The notes beneath the pieces are model-generated. The model made no database searches, had not been told where the DNA came from, and saw nothing but the letters and a program-made list of their open reading frames with translations. Of a stretch of 9,099 nt of DNA, positions 1-4,306 are shown one piece after another (the stretch's first letter is position 1; every line of letters begins with the position of its first letter). The translations under genes were made by a program, and so were the position numbers. This DNA is from SLLG01 sp964403935 (GTDB lineage Bacteria; Verrucomicrobiota; Verrucomicrobiia; Opitutales; Oceanipulchritudinaceae), in NCBI GenBank assembly GCA_964403935.1, contig CAYOIB010000097.1:1-9099 (forward strand), in the 5' to 3' direction.

Positions 1-15
1 ATACCTATGTAACAC

Positions 16-189
16 TCAGGAATCAAGAATACGTGGACTGACCCCTTGATCAGCCGACTTGATCAGCCCCCGGTGTTCGGTGATGCTGATGAGATCTCCC
101 CTTCCGGCCCCCTTGGGCACCTCGACGAGGAATCCGTGGCGGGCCTCCGTCGGCACGAAGCCGAGACCAATGGCCTTGCGGGCGGCCAT
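16..189 (-). pseudogene. 5' fragment of a defence-operon gene, possibly DUF3780-like
   Basis: An ATG at 189-187 opens 3 nt after the TGA (195-193) that ends the DUF499-like remnant, so this was the next gene of the same operon. The protein begins MAARKAIGLGFVPTEARHG and continues FLVEVPKGAGRGDLISITEH; this small, basic and then Gly/Pro-rich start resembles the N-terminus of DUF3780 proteins that accompany DUF499 ATPases and DUF1156 methylases in predicted anti-phage loci. That identification is from memory of the family and is tentative. Sense-looking sequence holds for about 45 codons, to near position 58. The frame then runs through unrelated sequence and stops at 16-18 (57 codons in all). 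The 3' part is therefore missing, either replaced by other DNA or lost by rearrangement. It is unlikely to be functional. Confidence 0.4.
45..68. repeat. 11-bp direct repeat at the left truncation point
   Basis: The 11-mer CTTGATCAGCC occurs at 45-55 and again at 58-68. This is exactly where the truncated gene read from 189 leftward loses its plausible protein sequence. A short direct repeat at a breakpoint fits a slippage, recombination or target-duplication scar. The adjoining sequence at 21-45 (GGGGTCAG on the minus strand, followed by CTTGA) resembles sequence often seen beside REP-associated tyrosine transposase (Y1) genes, but no transposase is in the window. Confidence 0.4.
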
Positions 190-192
190 GGT

Positions 193-1008
193 TCACTGCG
201 CGACCTTCGAGAGGTCGAAGGGGATGTTCGAGGCCCTCAACCAGTCCAGAAGAGCCTAGCCGGTGGGGAAGCGGAGGTTGCCCACGCTCATCCGAAGGCT
301 ACCGGCACCGACGATCTCCTGGAGCTTTTCGGCGATGCTCTTGATCGCGTCGGCGCCGTAGCCGGCCTCAAGAGCGCCGGAATATTCCAGATTCTGGGCA
401 CCCTCGCTGCTTTCCGCGGTGAGGCCGATGTCGAAGGCGAGAACGCTCCCCGCCGTATCGAGCCGACCGATGAAGTCCCAGACGGCTTCGGGATCGTCCA
501 GCTTGGTTGTCTGGGTCCAGGTCGCCGGAATGGCAGGATTCAACGAGTGGGACTCCTCTCCCCGCTGCGGAATGGAAATGCGCAGTGTCTCGGAGTTGAT
601 CTCGTAGGCGGGAGCGATGGCCATGGCGCAAACCACCCGGCAGCCTTCGGGGATCCGGACCGGACCGTCGTAGGTGGCGGCCCCGGAGCCGGTCGGGGAC
701 GAGCCATCGGTGGTGTAACGGATCGACACGCCGTTGGTCTTCGGCAGGGCGGCCAGCTCCACCTCGAAATAGTCGCCGCGGTCGTGAAGCTGGTATTTCA
801 AGCGCAGGCGAGCGGTCCATTCCCTGGCCAGGCTGACCCGACTCGCCTCCTCGGGATCGAAGGCGAGGAAGCGGTAGCGCAAGCCGATCGCCTCGAACCG
901 CGCCGGGGTCGGCACGGCGCTGGATGAAGGCGTCGGGTCGGAGTCGCCCGGCTCGAACACGACGCAGGGGGCGTGCAGAGGCTCGATTTTTAGGTAGGTC
1001 TGCCCCAG
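193..1008 (-). pseudogene. C-terminal remnant of a DUF499-like anti-phage ATPase gene
   Basis: The frame is open from about 1008 to an in-frame TAG at 258-256, and the sense sequence continues past it (ALLDWLRASNIPFDLSKVAQ) to a TGA at 195-193. Residues follow the order GQTYLKIEPLHAP, VVFEPGD, a linker, then a segment YTTDGSSPTGSGAATYDGP typical of the chitobiase/FN3-associated C-terminal module, and finally LRFPTG. This tail resembles the C-terminus of DUF499 proteins, large AAA-type ATPases that travel with DUF1156 methylases and PLD-helicases in predicted defence systems. The TAG falls where a Gln (CAG) would be expected (PTG-stop-ALLDWL), so one C-to-T change explains it. The N-terminal ATPase portion is absent: family-like sequence stops near 1008 and the frame closes at about 1120. 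A GTG at 960-958 could start a short peptide but is not the original start. Family assignment is moderate; pseudogene status is clear. Confidence 0.6.
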
Positions 1009-1233
1009 CTGAGAGGGTCCGGTCCCCGCGCACCCGCATCGGGGCGGGCCTGGCGACCGGTTTGAACTTGCCGCACACGACGAAAAGTGGATGAATCGGC
1101 ACGCGGGTTGGGTTTGTTTTTACTCGTAACCCGGTCATTCCGGCCATCCAATCCGCCCCTTTTCAAGCCCCGCCAAAATTCACCCAAGCCACCAACGATC
1201 AACACCCTCAACCAACCGCCGCACAGCGGTTTC
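1009..1233. other. Gene-free stretch between the defence remnant and the cassette array
   Basis: I see no convincing gene here. Open frames on the minus strand are shadows with no recognisable motif. The stretch holds an imperfect G+C-rich hairpin at 1019-1060 and a small one at 1214-1231 (AACCGC/GCGGTT around CGCACA), the latter just before the first attC-like site. If this were the integron platform, attI would be expected here. No convincing simple attI pair and no integrase coding sequence can be read. Confidence 0.5.
1019..1060. repeat. Imperfect hairpin beside the DUF499 breakpoint
   Basis: The arms CCGGTC (1019-1024) and GACCGG (1055-1060) enclose a second pair CCCGC (1025-1029) and GCGGG (1044-1048). 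The hairpin sits within about 15 nt of the point where DUF499-like coding ends. It lacks AAC/GTT cores, so I do not call it attC. It may have helped the rearrangement or may be chance in G+C-rich DNA. Confidence 0.35.
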
Positions 1234-1295
1234 GTTCAATAAGCGGATGCAGGCAACCGGCGGAACGCCGGTTGCCTGCATCCTTGACGTTGGGC
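1234..1295 (+). other. attC-like site 0 (upstream of GNAT cassette)
   Basis: The right core GTTGGGC (1289-1295) matches the GTTRRRY consensus exactly. Inside it lies spacer TTGAC, then a perfect 18-bp stem (1245-1262 with 1266-1283) around a GAA triloop. The left core would be GTTCAAT (1234-1240), which fits RYYYAAC except for its last base, so the left side is degenerate. The hairpin is not followed by a T-run, which argues against a simple terminator. The GNAT start codon is only 6 nt beyond the right core, the normal cassette geometry. Confidence 0.65.
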
Positions 1296-1301
1296 CAAAA
1301 A

Positions 1302-1744
1302 ATGAAAATTAAACAAGCGAACCTTGAAGATTTAGAACCAGTAACAAGCCTATTTGATGCCTATCGTGTTTTCTACGGACAGACATCTGATTTGGCATTG
1401 GCCAGAGACTTTATTGCTGAGCGAATGAGCAAGGAACAGTCGGTGGTATTTCTCGCGTCCGATTCAGATGGTGTGCCTTAGGTTTTGCACAAATCTTCCC
1501 ATCATTTACATCTGTTGGCTTAGCGAGGACATACATCCTTAACGACCTCTATGTCGTCTCGTCGGCTAGAAGAAGAGGCATCGCATCACTCTTACTAGAG
1601 GAGGTAGCGAGATACGGACAGTCCGTTGGAGCACTTCGATTACAGCTTTGCACGGCTAACACAAACGTCGAAGCTAAGGCTTTATACGAAGCGAGGGGAT
1701 GGCAACTTAATGTGGATTTTGACTACTACTCATTCACATTGTAA
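1302..1744 (+). pseudogene. GNAT-family N-acetyltransferase, single-base frameshift
   Basis: From ATG 1302 the frame encodes an acetyltransferase N-terminus (MKIKQANLEDLEPVTSLFD) up to a stop at 1479-1481. One base is missing at about 1478: the next frame continues seamlessly as LGFAQIFPSFTSVGLART and on to the TAA at 1742-1744, giving a standard ~147-aa GNAT protein. The acetyl-CoA-binding loop RRRGIASLLLE and the C-terminal motif NVEAKALYEARGW are both in the second part, so the truncated first ORF cannot be active. The protein would transfer acetyl from acetyl-CoA to an amine on a small molecule or protein; the substrate is unknown. The gene is the cargo of the first cassette and starts 6 nt after the attC core with no Shine-Dalgarno. 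The lesion may be real or a sequencing indel. Its A+T-richer composition differs from the flanking chromosome. Confidence 0.85.
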
Positions 1745-1753
1745 ATCCAGAAT

Positions 1754-1824
1754 GCAGAACCAGTCGACGCATGCAATGAGGATTCCGCTACGCTCCATCC
1801 TCATTGCATAGGCTCGCGTTCTCC
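1754..1824 (+). other. attC-like site 1 (after GNAT)
   Basis: The left core is GCAGAAC (1754-1760) with spacer CAGTC, and the right core is GTTCTCC (1818-1824). A perfect 13-bp stem (ATGCAATGAGGAT, 1771-1783, with its complement 1797-1809) closes a 13-nt loop. The left core plus spacer gives GAACCAGTC, the signature also present in sites 2 and 3. The right core departs from GTTRRRY in the middle positions. It lies 9 nt after the GNAT stop, and the next gene starts 16 nt beyond the right core. Confidence 0.65.
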
Positions 1825-1840
1825 AGGAAAATTAGAATTT

Positions 1841-2098
1841 ATGAAAGAAGGATTTGAACCGATTTCAGTGGAGGATTACATCAGGAAGCACCTCGAAAGG
1901 AATCCGAAGGATTCCCGAAAAGAAGTGGAGTCAGCGATTCGGGATGCTTTGGCATCGTATAAAACCGGTGAGCGCTGCAAGTGCGGGAATCCGATTTGGG
2001 TCATTGGATCGGCCTTTTCGGGAAACGCTTGTTTCACATGTATTACGGGGGAAGCCAAGCCCGATGAGGATTATGAAATCGACGAGGCTCTCCAGTAA
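1841..2098 (+). CDS. 85-aa conserved small protein with CxC...CxxC motif
   Basis: The ORF starts at ATG 1841, 16 nt after the right core of site 1. AGGA at 1825-1828 is a rather distant Shine-Dalgarno. The protein is soluble with no signal peptide. Residues 1-45 are charged and helical (EDYIRKHLERNPKDSRKEVE); then come C46-x-C48 and C64-x-x-C67 around GNPIWVIGSAFSG, a probable zinc knuckle or ribbon; the tail is acidic (DEDYEIDEALQ). I recall similar small proteins across many bacteria, always hypothetical, but cannot name a family. The acidic tail and compact metal motif would fit a protein-binding role, which is only inference. It is the single gene of cassette 2 and appears intact. Confidence 0.85.
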   Translation: MKEGFEPISVEDYIRKHLERNPKDSRKEVESAIRDALASYKTGERCKCGNPIWVIGSAFSGNACFTCITGEAKPDEDYEIDEALQ

Positions 2099-2109
2099 CG
2101 GAAAGGATC

Positions 2110-2214
2110 GGAGAACCAGGCACAAAAGGAATGCGTTTTAGCCCGCGCCGCAATTCGCATGAGATCCCGGGTTTTCGAGAGCCACTGGTCGCATGCCTCC
2201 ATTTGACGTTCGCG
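2110..2214 (+). other. attC-like site 2 (long, before TA cassette)
   Basis: Left core GGAGAAC (2110-2116) and spacer CAGGC repeat the GAACCAGnC signature. The right side is spacer TTGAC and core GTTCGCG (2208-2214), the same TTGACGTT as in site 0. Inner boxes AGGAATGCG (2127-2135) and CGCATGCCT (2190-2198) are complementary at 8 of 9 positions. The ~54-nt apex between them has no obvious strong stem by eye. At 105 nt it is within the range of long attC sites. Support is weaker than for sites 1 and 3 because the stem is imperfect. Confidence 0.55.
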
Positions 2215-2258
2215 GGAAATAAATTGAAGAAATTCGAAATCCGAACATCTTGGAGAAT

Positions 2259-2474
2259 ATGCCAACACTCGAAGAAGAGATACTCAAATTGCCCAAGCTG
2301 CAGAAGATCAGTCTTATGGAGAAGCTTTGGACCGATTTATCCCAAGCGAACGATCAGTTTGGGTCGCCTGCCTGGCATTCACTTGAACTGGAGGAGACGG
2401 AGCGCCGCGTTGAAGAAGGAAAAGAGCATTTTGAAGACTGGAGTGAAGCTAAGCGAAGGCTGCGTGAGTCATGA
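2259..2474 (+). CDS. Antitoxin, putative addiction module component (TIGR02574/PF09720-like)
   Basis: A 71-aa acidic protein begins MPTLEEEILKLPKLQKISLM. The order EKLWTDL, then SPAWHSLELEETERRVEEG, then W and a basic R-rich end matches the small 'addiction module component' antitoxins that pair with ParE/RelE toxins. The ATG at 2259 is chosen over an upstream TTG (2250) because GGAGA (2252-2256) gives a Shine-Dalgarno just before it, although the spacing is short. It would bind and neutralise the downstream toxin and may repress its own promoter. The stop (2472-2474) overlaps the toxin start in ATGA, so the two are translationally coupled. The 45-nt leader after the attC core may hold the module's own promoter, but no convincing -35/-10 pair was identified. 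Confidence 0.87.
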   Translation: MPTLEEEILKLPKLQKISLMEKLWTDLSQANDQFGSPAWHSLELEETERRVEEGKEHFEDWSEAKRRLRES

Positions 2475-2791
2475 GGCTTCGGATTCTGTCGGCCGCATCC
2501 CGGGACCTTCTCCGAGGAAAGCGGTTTTATGAGAAACAAGCCGAGGGCCTTGGAGACTATTTTCTGGACTCTCTCTCTTCTGACGTTGATTCGCTGATCG
2601 TTCACGCTGGGATTCACCGGAAATTCCGGGGGTACTTCTGTCTTCTCGCGAAACGCTTTCCGTATGCGGTTTATTATCGCATAGAATCTGAGGAGATTCG
2701 GATTTATCGGGTATTGGACTGCCGACAGGATCCATCGAAGAGCGTGCGGGGCTTACCGATCCGCGAACCAGACGAGGGCGAGAAGGAGTGA
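2471..2791 (+). CDS. ParE/RelE-superfamily toxin
   Basis: A 106-aa basic protein of the ParE fold: an N-terminal strand MRLRILSAASRDL, helix RGKRFYEKQAEGLGDYFLDSL, then RKFRGYFCLLAKRFPYAVYYRIE and IRIYRVLDCRQDP. The FYEKQ..GLG..F, RFPYAVYY and VLDCR..P signatures are characteristic of the family whose cognate antitoxin is the TIGR02574 type found directly upstream. Members either poison DNA gyrase (ParE) or cleave mRNA on the ribosome (RelE); sequence alone does not decide which. The last ~10 codons and the TGA (2789-2791) lie inside attC-like site 3, so the tail GLPIREPDEGEKE is partly encoded by the recombination site. TA modules in integron arrays are thought to limit cassette loss. Confidence 0.88.
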   Translation: MRLRILSAASRDLLRGKRFYEKQAEGLGDYFLDSLSSDVDSLIVHAGIHRKFRGYFCLLAKRFPYAVYYRIESEEIRIYRVLDCRQDPSKSVRGLPIREPDEGEKE

Positions 2792-2824
2792 CAACTGCCG
2801 CTGTCACGCCTCTTCACGTTCGGC
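2762..2824 (+). other. attC-like site 3 (overlaps toxin 3' end)
   Basis: Left core CGCGAAC (2762-2768), spacer CAGAC, box GAGGGC (2774-2779), apical stem GTGACA (2788-2793) with TGTCAC (2802-2807) around an 8-nt loop, box GCCTC (2808-2812), spacer TTCAC and right core GTTCGGC (2818-2824). The unequal spacer between boxes on the left leaves bases bulged on one strand, which is how attC orientation is normally encoded. GAACCAGAC repeats the array signature. This is the best-formed site by eye. Confidence 0.7.
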
Positions 2825-2845
2825 AGAAAAGCAAAGCTGCTTCAA

Positions 2846-3862
2846 ATGGATGGTCTCACACAATACTTCGGCGACGCCGATCTGGCTGATCTGCTGCACT
2901 CCGACAGCTTCAGTGGAGTCGTTTCCATCATCCACAACGGACAAGAAAAGCTGACTTTCACTTCAGGTTTATCGAATCGCGAGACAGGTCGGCATATTGA
3001 TCGGAATACACGCTTCCCCACCGCATCGGTCAGCAAGATGTTCACCGCGATCTGCGTGGCTCGTTTGATTGAGAACGGGTTGTGTGGATTCGAGCAGCCA
3101 ATTGGTGAGATTGTTCCCTCTCTTGAACCGCACTTCGATCCGGATGTGACTCTTAGCTCGCTTCTTTCGCACCGATCCGGCCTCGGCGACTACATTGACG
3201 ACGAGGCCGCCCTGCCATTTGCCGGAATTGATTTATCCCGGTTGGATCGACTGGAGGATTTTTTGCCGCTTGTTGTCCGTGTGACGCGTCACAAGAGCAG
3301 GGAGTTCCGATATAGTTCGGCAGGCTACGTGTTGATCGGCCTTGCCATTGAGAGGATGACCGGGTTGCCGTTCCCAGAAGCGATTGCCCGCTGGGTCACG
3401 CTGCCTGCCGGGATGGTTTCCACAGGGTTTCCACGAATTGATGCGGCTTTGGATGATCTGGCCGTCGGCTATCTGGGTGATGGGTCTTCCAATCTCGGAC
3501 ATCTTCCGATCATGGGAGGCCCAGATGGGGGCATTGTGACCAACGTCGCCGACCTCTTGATTTTCTTTGACCGAATGAGAAACGGTTCTCTCGTCAGCCT
3601 GGAAATTTTGAATTTTCTCCTCCAGCCAATCAGCACGATCAACGAATGCCTGACTTACGGGCATGGATTTTATATTTCGAAAGCCCATGGTCAGACTTGG
3701 TATGGCCATACAGGGAGTGATCCGGGCTTGTCGGCCAGAGTGGCCTTTTCATGGCAGTCGAATTCTTCGGTTATCGTGCTTTGCAACCGCGACAGCTCGG
3801 CGTTTCCGGTTTTTCTCTCGGCAGAGGCTCGATTAAGTGCTGAAATCAAGGCTGAACAATAA
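2846..3862 (+). CDS. Beta-lactamase-fold serine hydrolase (class C/PBP4*-like, PF00144)
   Basis: A 338-aa protein with the catalytic landmarks of the beta-lactamase-related serine hydrolase family: S61-V-S-K64 (SxxK nucleophile and base, within FPTASVSKMF), Y156-S-S (YxN position, with Ser in place of Asn as in many esterase-like members), LLSHRSGL at 106-113, and H288-T-G (KTG equivalent). There is no signal peptide or membrane anchor, so it is predicted cytoplasmic. That makes a role as a periplasmic beta-lactamase unlikely; an esterase, amidase or peptidase acting on a small substrate is more plausible. The ATG at 2846 is 21 nt after the attC core with no evident Shine-Dalgarno. The C-terminus (SAEIKAEQ) and the TAA lie within attC-like site 4. 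At 1.09 kb this is a large single-gene cassette. It is intact and at full family length. Confidence 0.9.
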   Translation: MDGLTQYFGDADLADLLHSDSFSGVVSIIHNGQEKLTFTSGLSNRETGRHIDRNTRFPTASVSKMFTAICVARLIENGLCGFEQPIGEIVPSLEPHFDPDVTLSSLLSHRSGLGDYIDDEAALPFAGIDLSRLDRLEDFLPLVVRVTRHKSREFRYSSAGYVLIGLAIERMTGLPFPEAIARWVTLPAGMVSTGFPRIDAALDDLAVGYLGDGSSNLGHLPIMGGPDGGIVTNVADLLIFFDRMRNGSLVSLEILNFLLQPISTINECLTYGHGFYISKAHGQTWYGHTGSDPGLSARVAFSWQSNSSVIVLCNRDSSAFPVFLSAEARLSAEIKAEQ

Positions 3863-3914
3863 AGGGTGCAGCGATAGGTGAGGAACGAACCTTCGACGGC
3901 ACCCATGGTTGAAC
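3851..3914 (+). other. attC-like site 4 (overlaps serine hydrolase 3' end)
   Basis: Left core GCTGAAC (3851-3857), spacer, box GGGTGC (3864-3869), inner stem CGA-t-AGGT with ACCT-TCG, box GCACCC (3899-3904), and right core GTTGAAC (3908-3914), a full match to GTTRRRY. A single T is bulged from the left arm, as expected for an extrahelical base. The left spacer lacks the CAGnC motif of sites 1-3, and the right spacer is only 3 nt unless the outer stem pairs are opened. The hydrolase stop codon (3860-3862) is in the left spacer. Confidence 0.65.
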
Positions 3915-4026
3915 AAGCCCGCAGCGGTGGGGTTTGGGGCGGTTAGAACGCGCCTTATGCGTTTTGTGTTGGCCCTATTGAGACGAGCCGGTCGGAGGTG
4001 GTCCGCCGTCCGGATTGAGTTGAGGC

Positions 4027-4254
4027 TTGTGTGCGGTCTGCGGGGCTGTTTTTCGAGACGATTTGCGGCGAATCGACCGCGAGGCGGTGACGCGAATTAT
4101 CTCAGCGGTGGAGGAACTCGCGACCAATCCTTACCCTTTCGGATGTCAGAAGCTGGCTGGAAGTGTTTCCGCGCCAGAATCAGGATCGGCCGATTATCGC
4201 TTGCTTTACGAGGTCTTTAACGAAGTTCTTGTCGTCGAGGTGGTGAAGGGCTGA
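4027..4254 (+). pseudogene. RelE-type toxin remnant with compensating frameshifts
   Basis: The frame from GTG 4027 gives VFRDDLRRIDREAV, ISAVEELATNPYPFGCQKLAG and then DYRLLYEVFNEVLVVEVVK, the layout of RelE-family mRNA interferases. Between LAGS and DYR the in-frame residues (VSAPESGSA) do not fit, but the neighbouring frame reads CFRARIRIG, which is what the family has there. One base lost near 4163 and one gained near 4193 would explain this and leave the overall frame intact. The usual end (V-G-H-R-R-E-V-Y) is missing: the frame stops right after VVKG, with the next frame carrying unrelated sequence. The N-terminus is also shorter than usual. No antitoxin gene is recognisable in 3915-4026. 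The gene follows attC-like site 4 and is probably the degenerate last cassette; no closing attC was found. Confidence 0.65.
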
Positions 4255-4306
4255 TTCGGTTGTCCTGTTTTTCTGATTGTGTGGATGGCGGAGATGGCGG
4301 GCAGCT

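Larger units (their letters stand above)
1234..3914 (+). mobile_element. Integron-type gene cassette array (no integrase in window)
   Basis: Five attC-like sites at 1234-1295, 1754-1824, 2110-2214, 2762-2824 and 3851-3914 separate four complete cassettes, all in the same orientation. Taking the usual exchange point after the G of the right core, the cassettes are 1290-1818, 1819-2208, 2209-2818 and 2819-3908; a fifth, partial one begins at 3909. Each has one gene or one toxin-antitoxin pair, a short leader and a site overlapping or closely following the gene, as in sedentary chromosomal integrons. Cargo (GNAT, TA module, small orphan protein, beta-lactamase-fold hydrolase) is typical of such arrays. 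No intI or attI is visible, so it is either a CALIN or an array whose integrase lies outside the window. Site identity rests on hand-read structure, not on a covariance model. Confidence 0.72.

Noticed and set aside
46..927. Long open frame on the plus strand across the left edge
   Set aside because: It is the antisense shadow of the DUF499-like remnant in G+C-rich DNA. The minus-strand frame has family-like sequence; this one has none.
368..1147. 259-aa minus-strand frame
   Set aside because: Arg/Pro-rich translation typical of an out-of-frame reading of the overlapping remnant, with no motif.
1245..1283. Perfect 18-bp hairpin as a rho-independent terminator
   Set aside because: There is no T-run after the stem, and the following TTGAC-GTTGGGC plus an immediate gene start fit an attC site better.
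1234..3914. CRISPR array
   Set aside because: The recurring elements are unequal, hundreds of bases apart and enclose genes; there are no regular repeat-spacer units.
3945..3993. A further attC between site 4 and the RelE remnant (GTTAGAAC...GTTGGCC)
   Set aside because: The cores are too close together and there are no complementary inner boxes, only a 5-bp AACGC/GCGTT pair.
3909..4220. 103-aa plus-strand frame across the RelE remnant
   Set aside because: It starts in the attC core and is Arg-rich throughout. Only its short CFRARIRIG part is meaningful, as the displaced piece of the RelE remnant.
4206..4268. A closing attC after the RelE remnant (CTTTAAC...GTTGTCC)
   Set aside because: The sequence between the candidate cores shows no complementary boxes or stem.
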